DNA of 64,000 bases, taken from contig JAYKKI010000007.1 of NCBI GenBank assembly GCA_039881145.1, positions 44,016,001-44,080,000 on the forward strand, given 5' to 3'. The DNA comes from Druceiella hillmani. Taxonomy: Eukaryota; Arthropoda; Insecta; Lepidoptera; Hepialidae. Under the pieces are notes generated by a model, which searched no databases, had not been told where the DNA came from, and saw nothing but the letters and a program-made list of their open reading frames with translations. The position numbers and the translations under genes are program-made. Within the stretch, counting starts at the first letter, position 1; every line of letters begins with the position of its first letter. Below, piece after piece: positions 10,941-23,765 of the stretch.

Positions 10941-11850
10941 TATATATATATATATATATGAAATTTGCTTTATATATTTACGTAAAATTGGAGGAACACG
11001 TTTCGAGAACAATTTTCTAAATTGTACTTTGTTTTTTAATATCAGTTTTTCAAAGGATATTTTGTGTACTCTGGAAACTCTATGTTAAATTTAATGATAT
11101 CACTTGGTCGCAGCTTAAGCGGCAACTTAGGGCAACTTAGAGCTGTCTTAAAATAGTATCGTTTTATTTGCAAATATTTTTTCTGAAGGAAACGAAACTA
11201 TGCAAAATATTAGTAATAATATTTAAATGTTGATCAGTAATTCATGTTTATCGAAAAATATCTGGTAATAAAATAGGCCAAGAATAGCAACTTCTACATT
11301 TTGACCACATTTTCATACGATTTTTTCTTTGGAAATATATTTATACTAGTTGAAGAGATTTTTCGACGTTTTGTTGCATATATTCGTATGAATTCCCCTT
11401 AACGTAAAACTGTATCCAAATGTAAATCCACTTCGATTTTCCCAAAAATAATGACATAAAGTGCCAAATTTACTTAGGTCTTTATTTTGTTTTCAATATG
11501 AATAATTCAAGTTTAACGAAATACATCTGGTGTCAAAATAGATGGAAAATGATAATTTCTACGGTTTGATATTTTTGTTTGCAAAATATTTTTCAATACG
11601 TATTTATAATATTAAAAGGGTTTTTTTACCGACCCTTCATTGGCTACAATATACAAAAAATGTTAACGTTTTTACATATATGGACATAATAAACCTAATT
11701 TTAAATAATTTTATACAAAGAATTATATAAGATGTACATAACATATAAGTCGTAAATCTTTTCCATTAAGGAAAAAAAGTCCTTATTCGATGAACAGGAA
11801 GACGGTATTCTCACAATAGAATTCCATAAGTCCCCCAAGGAATATGAAAT
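10740..11850. repeat. H zone of unit I with internal sub-repeats
   Basis: It opens with CATGCTCAATAAAGAGGAAC (about 10761), matched at 17820 in unit II. After a microsatellite it continues with CTCTGGAAACTCTATG (11067) and AATGTAAATCC-type sequence. The CTCTGGAAACTCTATGAGCAG motif occurs again at 18072, 18596 (as CTTCAGAAACTC), 21907 and 22485, showing that the zone is itself built of about 400-550 bp sub-repeats. Confidence 0.6.
10875..10960. repeat. (TA)n microsatellite
   Basis: Alternating T and A for about 85 bases with a GT and a GA interruption. It gives apparent reading frames made of Tyr-Ile repeats on both strands, which are not genes. It lies within the H zone; unit II has no such tract at the matching place (about 17960). 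Confidence 0.97.
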
Positions 11851-11869
11851 TTTAAAAATGAAAATATTC

Positions 11870-12790
11870 CTTTTTCGGGATTATAGAAAAATCACTGATG
11901 TTCTACATAATATAAAAATAAACAAGACGTTTCGAAATTTGAAAGCATCTATCCATTTCTCCAAATCAATTTTAGATTTCGAAACTTGCTTTTAGTTTCC
12001 GCCGCCCTCCTGAGACTCGAGATGTGCGAGAAAAGAAAAAGAAAATTCTCCACTTTCCTATAAACCCGATTCGTGTTTGATTTTTCCATTGTTAACTTTG
12101 CATTATTTGCGAAATTATTTATGATGTCCCTTTTTTCCACCCCCATCAGTCGCCATCCTTTCCTCGCGATAGAGGGGTTTGCACGCCGTCGTGGTAAGTT
12201 TTATTTTGCGATTGTTTTATTATCGCGAACTTGTGAGTATTGAAGTCTAAATGACCTGTAATGTTTCCGAAGTGATTTGATTTTGTACTGTTCTTTTTAT
12301 GAACTGGAAAAAATGTTTAGGTTTCTTTTATATCTTCAATCTTGTGGTAACAGTAAGTATCGGTTTGAAGTACATCAAATAAATTACACGTCACATTAGT
12401 ACGTAAAAATATTGCAATAACTGACCAGTGAGAATATTGTAATAATGACAATAACTATTATATTTATACCAACTTAATATACTAATCTACCCAGTGAGTT
12501 AACGATGTTTTAAGTCTTTACAAAAATATTCATTTTTGCCTTGAACTCTATCCACTAGATTAATTTCACAGAAATTTGCCTATTGAAGAGATCTCGACTT
12601 TTAAATTTCTAGGTAATTTCATTATATCTTTATCGATCATGGTCCACAGACAGCAAATTCAAACTGACTTTTAAAGTTTGTAATTTTCTTTGAGAATATT
12701 TTGAAAATATTTGCTACAACATTGTAAAATTGACCTCTTCGAGTAGCCTCCGCTATCGGGTTTTTAGGGTTTCATATTATAAAAAAAACT
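11870..12790 (+). repeat. island A, copy 2
   Basis: Keeps the CATCAGTCG initiator-like site and the donor GTG|GTAAGT with GT at 12194-12195. A deletion has removed the ATGTTTGGACAG segment and the AAATAGACAC part of the candidate exon, leaving CCTCGCGATAGAGGGGTTTG. If the block is a promoter, this copy is the one most likely to be altered. Confidence 0.5.
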
Positions 12791-12929
12791 GAATTATTAT
12801 GCTCGCACGTCACAACGCCACTAATTTCAGAGCGGAGGTTTCTGAGAAAAACGACAACGGATGGATGGATAGAGCAGTGTTGTCAACTTTTGGTAGTTTT
12901 ACTACTAAACCTAGTGAAATTAATTACAT

Positions 12930-13560
12930 ACTCTAATGTTTAATTATTTTATTCGCATACATTTTTAATTTCTATACAACGAATTAATAACCTACATTCG
13001 TACGCACAGATAATACTTTTGTTCCTCTTTAGTTTATAGATTTTGTTAATATTATATTTTAGATTAATTCGCAAAAATTACCACAAGTAATTATTTAAAA
13101 AAATAAAAATTACCACCTATTAGTATTAATTACTAATAGGTGGTAATTTTATATTGTATATGAAATAATGAACTGGTGATCGTTGAATAAATTTAATACA
13201 ATTTTATTAAAACACGGGGGGGGGGTGATGAAAATAAATAATAACATTTCTTATATTAAATCGTGATCACTTTTTCCGAAGCACATTTCCCTTTCGTTTA
13301 GATAAATCGTTTCACATCTCTCTTCTTGCAATTTCCGCGAGTGCAGGTCGATCGTTCGTCTTCCATTTACCTTACCTCAATCTCTGCGTGTCTCTCCTGT
13401 CTCGATGTTGCTTTTTATTTTAATTAACTAAATTTAGTGATTAACTAAATTTAGGTATCCATTGGTTTATATTGTTTTATATTCGCTTAGCTCTCGCATA
13501 GTGTATGGTATTAGTAGTTTGTATTTCTTCTTGAACCACAAGTTAAGAAGAATGAAGAAT
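12930..13560. repeat. island B, copy 2
   Basis: The core at 13270-13400 has TTTAGATAAATCG, TTTCCGCGAGTGCAGGTCGA and CTGCGTGTC. The AG that could be read as a splice acceptor in copies 1 and 4 is lost here (TTGCAATTT). A 10-G run lies at about 13215. Confidence 0.6.
13106..13150. repeat. perfect 20-bp inverted repeat
   Basis: AAAATTACCACCTATTAGTA (13106-13125) is followed by the five bases TTAAT and its exact reverse complement (13131-13150). It lies within island B of unit II; other units show only ATTACCA or AAATTACC traces there. It could be a recent templated duplication or a tiny foldback insertion. Confidence 0.9.
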
Positions 13561-13879
13561 GACCTCACAACACGGTATTGCCGTTCTTGTCTAAAGGTTA
13601 AATTTAAACTTTTATAACTCGGTCAATTTTTAAGATTATTTAAAATTTTTTTCACTCTTCATCTGCTTGTAGCTAGAAATTATAATTAATGAAATAAAAA
13701 AAAATTAGTCAAATATCCAATTATTTGTATTTTAAGGGGACGATTGTGGCTAGCAGATTGCCCTTTCTTCGGCTTTGGTTTTGCTTGTTGGTGATTGAAA
13801 ATTCTTTCATATTAAGTCTTATGTCATAGAAAATTGTCAAAAATGGAATCTTTAAAATTTTGTCACGTCTACATATCAA

Positions 13880-15030
13880 AAAACGATTTTGACGAACTTT
13901 TTCAAGAAGATGAAAATTTTGGATGAACATATTTTCTCTAAAAATTTTTAAAATTTCGGATGTATAGTTGATTTTTTTCGCATACTTTTTCAAGTGGGCT
14001 ATTATTTAAGAGATGTCTTAATTTTTTTTGACATGAACACCTCGAACTGAATCCCTGCAGACCAATTTCACTACTATTTAATAGGTTTTTTTTCATAATT
14101 TGGACGTTCGGCGATATTTTCATTAAAATATGTATTGAATTTGTCTCCAGTATCGAGTTTAATTTTTCTATCTACTTTATAATACTATCGAAGTAAATTT
14201 TAAATTCCTTTCCTGATCAATAAGATGAATGTTTGACCACAATGATTTATTATTTAGTCTTTGTAGTGTCGATTTACTCTGGATAACGCAAAAATATTTT
14301 TGATATCGTAAAAGAACATCAAAATGTTAGTTGTTGACATGGGATATAATTATTTATAAACACCTGACGTTAATTATTTTGCGTGAAAGTATTTATATTT
14401 CTTTAATATTAAAATAAATATTTTGATAAAAAAGTATTTCATTTCATTTCACCAGGTCTCCGATTTCGGCTAGAACCTAAATCAGTGATATAATTAGTAT
14501 GATAAAATCATCTTATTCTTCCTGTACAGTTGTATGGAATGAATATTTCAAAATAAACGTTAACTCATATTCGCTTAAGCTTGTAAGACGTACAAAAATT
14601 ATATTGTTAAAAGCTTATTAAAATGATTTGCGACAAAATCTCCTATAAGCTTTTCATAAAACATAAGTAAACTGTCAACTTGACCTATTTTTCATAGTTA
14701 ACCAAATCGTCGAAAAACAAAATAACAAATTTATTTGTTGCTGGGGTCAAGAGCTTAATAGGAGAATGAAACTTTAATGGGAAATTCGTACGAGGGGAAA
14801 TTGCAAGTGGCCCCTCAAGCTACCAACTATATAATGGCCTCCGGCAAATGAACGAAGACCCGGTACTTGTGACTTGCAAAGGCAAGTAAGCTCCTCGAAA
14901 AACTCCTTGAATATGTAGAGAAGGGTAATCGAGTTTGCCCTTTAGTGAAGGGATTGAAATATTTCATTACATGTTATATACTGAACTTTAGAGAAAATTT
15001 AATTAAAAAATTGAAATATTAAGTTGGCAA
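13880..15030. repeat. islands D and E, copy 2
   Basis: D (13880-14210) matches 6770-7100, and E (14750-15030) has CGAGGGGAAATTGCAAGTGG, CCGGTACTTGTGACTTGC, GGCAAGTAAGC and GAGTTTGCCCTTTAGTGAA. Unlike unit I it keeps the part before the CCGGTACTTGTGAC core, which is shared with units III and IV. Confidence 0.6.
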
Positions 15031-15729
15031 CTAATTCATTTTTCGCCCAAAACGGAATTCATGAAACGAATGATCCTAAGTTTTCATCGTGATATTTTCA
15101 TATTTCGTTTATCCTTTACTCGTGGAAACTTAGTTACTTATTAAAATACATTCAAATGTCGCGCGCATTATGTACCTGACCAGGGATATTGGAGAAACTT
15201 TTCTAACATTCCAGATATCGCTGGAAAAATTGGCAAGTTTAAAAATTGGCGAGTTTATAGTTTTCAACCTAATAAAAAGAGGTAATCATGTTGATCCATC
15301 ACCTTTTTTTATCTAACTTTTGAAAAACTAAATCAGTTTAGATACAATTTTTTTTAGATAATTTTAAATAATTTACGCCTTTCATATTTAATTATTAATA
15401 TAAATGATAAAATATTATTTTTAAATTTCCACATTTACCATATTTGATTTCTCTCTGTAAGTATCTTGATTATTCCAGTTACCAGATTCTGCAAATATTT
15501 TTAACCGTAATTTACTAAAAGAGCATAGAATTAAATACGAGAACTAAATTCATACTGAATATTTTTACACCCTACTTCGTACTCAATTATATATTTATAC
15601 CCGTATTATTATATTGGTAATGGATATAATACGAGTAAATATCTAGCAATTATATAAACAAGTATATTCAAGTAACTCTACATAGAAATGGAATAACATG
15701 GAGCTTTTTCGCAAAAAGGGGAGCTTAAT

Positions 15730-16260
15730 AAATTTTGAACTTGGCCAATGTCATTCGCAAAGCTTCTTTTAAAATTTATGAATGAATATGACGGCCGGGT
15801 CGGTGAGGTGCCGCGGTAAGGGATACCATGTTATATGTTATCAGCACAGGGACGTTGGAGATTTTTACTCTTTACGGTCGGAGGTTATTATGTATTTAGA
15901 GGGGATAATGTAAATTTTATTTTAGAGCAAAAAAATTAGGCGTCGGGTAAATTTGCATGATCATGGTTTTAATAAGTAAAAAGTAAACTTTACTGGGTAA
16001 ATGTTATGTCTGAATTATAACCGTCAGAAATTTATAGGTCATTGCAAAAAAAATGGAGTTTCATTCGGAAACATTTACCGAAGTTTAAAAAAATATGTTT
16101 TTTAAAGGTGGTTGTTTTAGTTATTATATGTTTAAACACATTCAATAATAATTTATTTGAAACTAGTGATCAAATGAAATTAGTATTGAGGGGACTTACT
16201 CTTAAAGCCAATGGAGGAAATAAGTGTGGTTTAACGAAAATAAATCAGTTAATCTTCTGA
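15730..16260. repeat. island G, copy 2
   Basis: Nearly the same as copy 1, including GACGGCCGGGTCGGTGAGG and the octamer ATTTGCAT at 15951-15958. A short plus frame at 16042-16260 covers the following AT-rich part but is not open in other copies. Confidence 0.65.
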
Positions 16261-16659
16261 ATCATGGTAACAATGTTTTTATTTCAAAATTACTTTTAAC
16301 AAGGATAAAACTAATTTAGATCCCAGATTGGATTTGCAGGTTTAACAGTCTAGACAATTTATATTGATCAGTTTGCTTGCCAACGCATTTGATCCTTACT
16401 TTATGATCATTAGTAATTGATTTTCAAGTATGCTATAAAATATTCGATCGGCGCAAAGCTAGTGAAGATTTTAATCTGAACTTTAAGCATTAATGTGGTG
16501 AAAGTTTTCTTAAAGCAAGTTTAGAAATTTTTACGTTATTCTATAAAAATATGTACAGAGTAAAACAGGCAGGAAAAGTTCTCATAGTGAATCATCGATG
16601 ACGACAAAATCTAGTGTAGATTATCTGGATGCTTGTAAATAAAAAACCTGGCAAATACG

Positions 16660-16745
16660 AGTAGAAATGGCCATATTTTTTATTGTGTTGACTTAGATAT
16701 TTGATTTTTTTACAGCTATAAGCATTCCTAATAAATAAACAAAGA
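16660..16745 (-). repeat. R1 repeat, partial copy
   Basis: Contains ATGGCCATATTTTTTATTG, GACTTAGATATTTGATTTTT and ACAGCTATAAG, matching the middle of the fuller copy at 9398-9748 at the corresponding place in the unit. The rest has been deleted. Confidence 0.5.
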
Positions 16746-17479
16746 ATAAAATGGTATACAAGGTTTCCTTGGAAAGATTTGACTTGTTTCTAAGATTTTG
16801 ACCTGAATCTCAAGTATCGTTCCAGTGAAATTTGATCGTTCCATATATACTCCTGTAAATTTTGTGTGCTACTATCATAAATATACTAATATTTAGAAAT
16901 TAATAAAATAAATTTCAACTACTACTCTCTCTCAGATAGTACAGTCAGTCTTTTTCATCCTTGATAAAAAAGGAGACCGGTGAATGTGGGCTTGGCGTTA
17001 CATAAACAGAATATAAATTTTGTGAAAAATTGTTATGGTATTTTTAAAATTTCAAAAACGGAAAGCACAAAAAATAAAATAATTTTTTAATCTTAATACG
17101 AAACAAAAAAGCTAGTTTCATATACACGTATATGTTATATTTTTAACATACATAGGATTATTTTTAAATAAATGAATGTAACAAAAAAATCTAATGAAAT
17201 ATATAAAACTATTATAGAAACGATTACAAAAAAATAATCAACACTGATAGTTTTTTTATTTAAATTAATTGTCAATACACTCGTTTTATTTAGTCAAAAC
17301 GAGTATGGTTTTTCCTCCTTTTATGGCTTTTTCGACGACCCTGTTAGATCTATTTCATGAAGTGGTATTTACACGTTTTTTATCAAAACTTTAAAGAAAA
17401 TCTATTCATTCATTTAAGCGTGATAGAGCATCAAGCGCTCAAATACAATTTTCTTCATGTTAGCCAATTCACTTCCCTG

Positions 17480-17508
17480 CGAACGCGAGCGAAGCTCTAG
17501 GTTAGCGA
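17480..17508 (-). repeat. short GCCCGAAGCTTC dispersed repeat, unit II copy
   Basis: GAACGCGAGCGAAGCTCTAGG corresponds to 10368-10397 in unit I and has diverged at the end. Confidence 0.4.
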
Positions 17509-17809
17509 AAAAATACTTGTCGGCAAACAAAAAACTTTCAATTTTATATTCTTGTGGGTATGAAAAAAGGTAGTTTTAGGCAAATCTTTGAGGTTGGTAT
17601 TAGCAACTGAAGTTCAATGAAACAAATAAAGACAATTAAGTTAAGTACTGCCAGCAATTAGAAGGTCATAAGGTTTCCACTATGCCTGGAACGCTCTTTT
17701 TTCATAAGTTTTAATAAGATTGACTTCATTTGAAATATTCTGAACTAGAGAAAATTATGTTACAACCAAAATTAAGAAGACTTAAAGCGTGACTATATGT
17801 TTGTTCTTT

Positions 17810-19010
17810 TATACATTCCATGCTCAATATAGAGGAACGTGGAGACTATGAAATACTTAGATAATCAGGCGAATTTGTTTCATGCGATTACGCAGTCAAA
17901 CTTAATTATGTAAATTTATTTCCTTATATAATCGTATGCAAAGTATAAAATATGTTACGTTATTTCACGTATATATGAAATTTACATTAAATATTTACGT
18001 AGAATCCATGGAATACATTTTCAGAAAATTTCCCTTTGTTTTTTTTATTATTAATGTTACAGAAAATATTTTATGCACTCTGGAAACTCTATTACTAGTT
18101 TGATTATATTACTGTCCCAAAATAATAGCATTTGCAAATATTTTCTCTGCTGAAAATGAAACTATAAATAATACCAGTAATAAAGTTTCAATACAGTAAT
18201 TAATGTTTATCGTAATAGACCTGGTAACGAAATATGTTGAAAATGGCTACTTTAACGCTTTGACCACCTTTTTTCACCAAACATTTTTGTAAATACGTTT
18301 ATTCTACGCGAAGGGATACCCCACACTCTTGGGTAGATAAAAATATCAACAACTTTTGGGTTTGTGACCTCCTCTTAATGTAAAATTTTGCCCAATTGTA
18401 AATACGCACTTGAGTTTAAGCAAAATAATTAAATAAAATACATAACCGTTAGGTCTTTAATCTATTTCAATTATATATACCTTTATGCATGGAACTTGCA
18501 TTACATATTAACTTTGAAATCGTGTAATTTGTTTCGAGAATCATTTACTAAAAACACTTTTTGCTGTATCTGTGTTTTATAGAATATTTTTTGTACTTCA
18601 GAAACTCTATGAGCAGTTCGATTATAGTACTCCAACGTGGTATATTCAGTAGCTCAAAGAAGTCTTGATGTAGCAGTTTTAAAATTTTCAAATATTTTTA
18701 TTCCGAAGAAAACGAAACTTAACAAAATAGCTTGAAAATGGACACTTGAACGGTTTGTCCAAATGTTTTTCATGAAATATTTAAAAAAAATATAATTATA
18801 CTTACTCTAAAAGAGCTTTATTAACGACACCCTATTTGTCAGAATAGACAAAAAATGCTAACATCTCTTTGCATGTATGAACTATGAATGAATGCAAAAT
18901 TGTACCCAATTTTAAATAATTTTATGCAAAGTAATATATGAAATGTATACAACATTTAAGTCTTAAATCTATTCCATTTAGGAAAACGAAGACCCTAATA
19001 CACCCAAACA
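17810..19010. repeat. H zone of unit II with two sub-repeats
   Basis: Opens with CATGCTCAATATAGAGGAAC. Two sub-repeats follow, beginning near 18072 (CTCTGGAAACTCTATTA) and 18596 (CTTCAGAAACTCTATGAG). Each continues with TTTCAAATATTTT and ends in an AATTTTA-rich stretch near 18400 and 18920. Confidence 0.55.
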
Positions 19011-19029
19011 ATAGAATTCCATAATCTTT

Positions 19030-20330
19030 TTTAAAGATTTTTCATATTTTGGACATATAGTTAATTTTTTACGTACTACAGATGATTTTTTACGTCGTTA
19101 CGTTACAGTGAATTATTATTGAAGAGGTCTTTCAAAATGCAATCGAATATATCTGATAATTGTTTTTGACGAGAATACCTCGAACTGAATCACTGCAGAC
19201 CGAATCCGCTAGTATTTAATAGGTCTTTTTCTTAACTCGTACGTTCTGCGATATTTTAATTAAACTATCTTATAAATATGTCTCCAGCATCTTAAATTTT
19301 TCTGTCTACTTTACAATACTGTGGAAGTAAAGTCTAAATTTTCTTCCTTGATTGACAAGACGAAATTTTGACCATAATGTTAAATTGTTTAGCTTTTACA
19401 GTATCGATTTAACCTATATGGGGCAAAAATTATTTTTGACAAAGTAAGAGAACACCAAAATGTCAGTTGTTGACATATCTATCTATCCTATCCCAACACA
19501 TAGATATCTATCCTAACCTATGTAACCCATTACTATCTATCTACATGATGTTAATTCCTTTGAGTGAAAGTATTGATAATTCCATCAAGTATCCTATCTC
19601 GGCTAAAACATTAGCCAGTGATATAAATAGTACGATAAAATAATCTTACTTTTCTGTGCACTTCAATGAAATGAATATTTCAATATGAACATAAACTCAT
19701 ATTCACTTAAGCTTGTAAGACGTATAAAAATAATATTGATAAAAGCTTATTGAAGTGATTTACTGTAAAATCTCCCGTAAGCTCTACATAAAATTTAAGT
19801 AAACCGTCAACAACCGTGAAAAACAGGTCGACTGTTTTTCACAATTAACCAAAACATCGAATAACAAAATAACAACTTCATTTCTGTGGTCAAGAATTTA
19901 ATAGGAGAACAAAACTTTAATGGGACAATCGTACGAGGGAAATTGTATGTGGCCTCTCAAGCCACAAACCACAGAGTAACCTCCAACAAATGAACCAAAA
20001 CCTGGCACTTGTGACTCCCAAAAGCAAGTAAGCCCCGCGAAATACTGCTTGAAAATGTAGGGGAGGGAATCGAGTTTGCCCTTTAGTGAACATCGTTTCA
20101 AAGTGTAGATTGGATTGAAATATTTTAGGAGTAGAATGAACTTGAAAGTTTAGTCGATAGCTTCAGTGTTTAATATTTCATTACATGTTACGTACTGAAA
20201 TTCAGAGAAATATTTAATTTAATTATAAAATTCAAATATTAAGTTGGCAACTAATGAACCAGGCATCTCAGTTCATCAGTGCTATTTCATGTGGCAACCA
20301 AACATAATATTTCCACTTTTTCTCCGAAAC
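19030..20330. repeat. islands D and E, copy 3
   Basis: D ends in TTTCTGTCTACTTTACAATAC; E has TGGCACTTGTGACTCCC, AGCAAGTAAGC and GAGTTTGCCCTTTAGTGAA. A minus frame at 19898-20101 is open over E, but the same frame is broken by stops in units II and IV, so it is not treated as a gene. Confidence 0.55.
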
Positions 20331-21179
20331 ATGAAGTGATTTTCTATTGTATCATGATGGCAGATAACGCGAATTTAATCTGAGATCTGATATGATCCTG
20401 AGATCTAGTTTCCATTTAACTAAGTTTAATGTAAAATTTAAAGAAGGAAATTTTTCCTGAAGGTGATTAACAAAATTTCTTTCTTGGAATCTTTGGATGT
20501 TATTATAGGAGAGTACACATTCAACCATCGTAATCGTCTGTTCATTTCTTTATTTTTCGTCTGAAATGGAATTCATGAAACGAAAGTTTTTATCATGATA
20601 TTTTAATATTTTGCCTGTCCTTTATTCGTCGAGACTGTTGTCTTGTTGTTGGAAAAATGTTTCTAACACTCCAGATTTGGCTGGAAGATTTGGCAAGTAT
20701 AACAGTTTCCATACAAATAATATAAAAATTAAAGAGGTAGTCATATTGACTCCTTTCCTTTTTTTTCAATTTAGTATAAATTTAAAAAAAAATGCAATAA
20801 TTCACATTCAATGATTTTGTCATCATTCTAAATAAATTCTTGCTTTCATATTTATTTATTTTTACAGGTCTAAGTATATTTTTGCATTTCCACCATATCT
20901 GATTATATTTTTACCACATTTGATTATATTTTTCTTTGTATCTTGATTATCCCAGTTACCAGATTTTGCAAATATTATTAACCGTAATTTACACAGCATG
21001 TAATTAAATACGACAATTAATAACATACTGAATATTTTCTCATTTTAATTTGTATTCAAAATTATATTTATAGAAATATTATTATATTGGTAAATGATAT
21101 AACACGAGTAAATATTTAGCTTATATATAAACAAATAAATTTATGTAACTTTACATCGAAATGTAAAGAAAAAAGAGAG

Positions 21180-21740
21180 CTTAATGAATTTTGAACTTTG
21201 CTATAGTCATTCGCAAAGCTTCTTTTAAAATTTATGAATGAATATGACGACCGGGCAGGTGAGGTGTCGCATTAAGGACTACCTTGTTTGTTTATCTAGA
21301 CAGGGAAGTAGATTTTCACTCTTTATGGTTGGTGGGTATTACATATTTAGTGAAGGTAATGTAAATTTTGTTTTAGAGCGAAAAAATTTTTCGCCGGATC
21401 AATTTGCATGACCATGATTTGAATAAGTAGAAAGTAAAGTTTATTGAGTAAATGTTATGTCTGAATAATAATCGTTAGAAAATTATGCCCCATCGCAAAA
21501 GAAATAGTTACCAAAATATTAAGCTTTTTAAAGGGGTTATTTAAACACATTCAATAATTTTTAGACCTTAGTGATTAAATTACACTAACATTAGCGATGA
21601 ATTTATTATATATTTAAATAAATTCAATAATTTATTTTTAGAAAATAATGATTAAATGAGTTTGAAATTGGCGAGGATTTTTCTTGAGGTTACTTTAATT
21701 GAAGAAGTAAGTGTGGGCTAACAAAAGAAAACCGATTTAT
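21180..21740. repeat. island G, copy 3
   Basis: The GC-rich beginning has changed to GACGACCGGGCAGGTGAGG, and CTCTTTATGG replaces CTCTTTACGG. The octamer ATTTGCAT is kept at 21402-21409. A short duplication, ATTCAATAATTT, lies near 21550-21640. Confidence 0.6.
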
Positions 21741-21779
21741 TTTTTGGATCACCAATGTCACTTTGCTAGAAGATGACGT

Positions 21780-21868
21780 AATGATATAGACAAAAAAGTC
21801 ACAGGAATTCTTAAAACAATAGTGTTCCATTCCATAGGGGATCCCCCAAGAAATAATATATTATATAA

Positions 21869-21903
<35 letters not shown>

Positions 21904-22850
21904 TATACCGTAAAAACTCTATGAGCAGTTTTATGATATTACTCGTTCATGGTGTTTTCGCAAATTCAGAACAGTTCCAAAATAATATAGTTTTGAAATT
22001 TAAAAATATTTTCATTGGAAGAATGAATAATATTAATAATGAAGTTTAAATATTGATCAGTAATTCACATTTATCGAAATACACCTGGTATTAAAATAGA
22101 TAGAAAGTGGCAATTTTATCGCTTTGTCCTTATTTTGTGACGAAACATTTTTTTTTAATATATTTATATTAGTCGAAGGGATTTTTCGACGACACTCCAC
22201 ACGCTTGAGTAAATAAAAAATATCGACTTTTTTGCATATGTGTACTCCTATTAATGTACAATTATATCCAATTGTAAATACGCATTACGATTTTTCGCAA
22301 AATAATTATATAAAGGGCACAAAATTTAAGTCTTTAATCTCTCTCAATTACCCATATATATATATATAGAAAACTTACATTACATAATAACGTGGAAATC
22401 ACGTAATTTATATCGAAAATAGTTTAATATATAGATCTTTGTGTTTGTTGTATTATCGTTTTACATAATATTTTATGTACTCTGGAAACTCTATGAGCAG
22501 CTCGATGATAGTACCCGAACGTGATATTTTCATTAACCGGACGCGATCCTAAAATGGCACTTAGAAAATTTTCAAATATTTTTTGAAACTTTGTAATATA
22601 AGTATTGTTGTTTCCAATATAAATAATTCAATTTTATCAAAATAGACATATATGCCGTAACACACAAAAATATTAATATCTCTTTGCATACGTGAACGTC
22701 CCTTAAGGTAAAATAGTACGTAATTTTAAATAATTTTATGCAAAAATGGATATAACATTTAAATATATTCCATTTGGGAACAGGGGGTATCTAATAGGCG
22801 ATCAGAAGAACAGAATTCTTACAACAATAATGGTCCATAGGATCCCCCAT
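21780..22850. repeat. H zone of unit III with two sub-repeats
   Basis: Sub-repeats begin at about 21907 and 22485 with AACTCTATGAGCAG. GGATCCCCCAAGAAATAA (21840) and GGATCCCCCATGAAATAA (22841) mark corresponding points one sub-repeat cycle apart and lead directly into island A of unit IV. Confidence 0.6.
21868..21907. repeat. (TA)n microsatellite
   Basis: About 40 bases of alternating A and T with one GT interruption, inside the H zone of unit III. Confidence 0.95.
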
Positions 22851-22859
22851 GAAATAAAA

Positions 22860-23765
22860 AATGGAGATATTCTTTTACGAAAGTATAGAAGAAAACATAA
22901 ACGTGCTACACAATATAAAAATAAACACGATGTTTCGAAACTTGAATGCCTCTTTCTATCTCTTCAAATCAATTTTAGTGCTCGAAGCTTGCTTTCAGTT
23001 TCCACCTGAGACTCGAGATCTGCGAGAAAAAAGAAAGAGAAATCTCCACTTACCTGCAAACACGATTCGTATTTAATTTTTCCATTATTATCTTTGCATG
23101 CTTTGCGAAATTATTCATAATTTCCTTTTTTTTTCCACCCTATCCGTCGTCATCCCTTCCATACTTATGTTTGGACAGCAAATAGACACGCGCTTCAACG
23201 AACGCGGGGTTTATACGCGGTCGTGGTAAAGTTATTTTGCAATTGTTTTATCGTCGCGAGTTTATGAGTATTGAAGCGTAAAGACATGTAATGTCTCGGA
23301 AGCGATTTGATTTTGTACTGTTCTTTTTAAAAATTGGATAGAATATTTAGGTTTATTTAATATTTGAAATCTTGACTTAATAGTAAGTTTTCCTTCACGT
23401 GTCCATCAGTTAAACTATTGCAATAATGAGATCAATAATTTTATCAATAACCGACTAGTTAAAATATTGTAATAGAGATGCGAATAATTATATTTAAAGC
23501 GATTTAAGATACTAAACTACTCAGTGAATTAGCGATGTTTTAAGTAATTACAAGCCTTCCCTGGAATATTTACTTACTCCGTTAACTCTAGATTAATTCC
23601 ATTAGATTAATTTCGCAGAAATTCAACTTTTAAATTTCGAGTTAATTTTATTATATATTCACCAGTCATAGTCCTCAGATAGCAAACTCAACATGACCTT
23701 TAAAATTTGTAATTTTCTTTCAGAATATTTTTGAAATAATGCAAATTTTTACTAGAACCTTTTTT
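22860..23765 (+). repeat. island A, copy 3
   Basis: Keeps ATGTTTGGACAGCAAATAG, ACGCGCTTCAA and GCGGGGTTTATACGC, then GTG|GTAAAG (GT at 23226-23227), a weaker donor. The initiator-like CAGT has become CCGT. On the minus strand it happens to contain GCAGGTAAGT and TTTCTCGCAG only 32 bases apart, too short for an intron. Confidence 0.5.

Larger units (their letters stand above)
1015..11865 (+). repeat. tandem macro-repeat unit I (longest copy)
   Basis: This is the most complete unit of the array: island A at 1015-1970, a piggyBac insertion, B at about 5080-6180, C at 6290-6560, D at 6770-7100, E at 7135-7320, G at 8101-8600 and the H zone at 10740-11850. The same blocks recur in order from 11866, 22851 and 27646. 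Without the piggyBac the unit is about 8.5 kb. Only some islands are strongly alike between units and the DNA between them has drifted. The orientation given is that of the splice-donor-like motif in island A and is arbitrary in other respects. Confidence 0.8.
11866..19015 (+). repeat. tandem macro-repeat unit II
   Basis: Contains A (11870-12790), B (12930-13560, tail missing), a trace of C (13730-13795), D (13880-14210), E (14750-15030), G (15730-16260) and H (17810-19010). Its G, DE and inter-island DNA are clearly similar to unit I. It lacks the piggyBac insertion, so the transposon entered unit I after the duplication or was never copied. Confidence 0.8.
19016..22850 (+). repeat. tandem macro-repeat unit III, 5-prime truncated
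   Basis: Directly after the H zone of unit II comes island D (19030-19350), then E (19900-20330), G (21180-21740) and H (21780-22850). Islands A, B and C are absent, so the unit arose by unequal exchange or lost about half its length. Confidence 0.75.

Noticed and set aside
10788..11088. Overlapping plus and minus frames rich in Tyr-Ile
   Set aside because: They are translations of a (TA)n microsatellite; the same holds at 34742-34936, 36716-37018, 58973-59305 and 59771-59953.
19898..20101. Minus-strand frame over island E
   Set aside because: The corresponding frames in units II and IV are broken by stops; similarity follows the DNA repeat.
22990..23080. Minus-strand donor and acceptor 32 bases apart in island A of unit III
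   Set aside because: Too short for an intron and the donor is not present in other copies.
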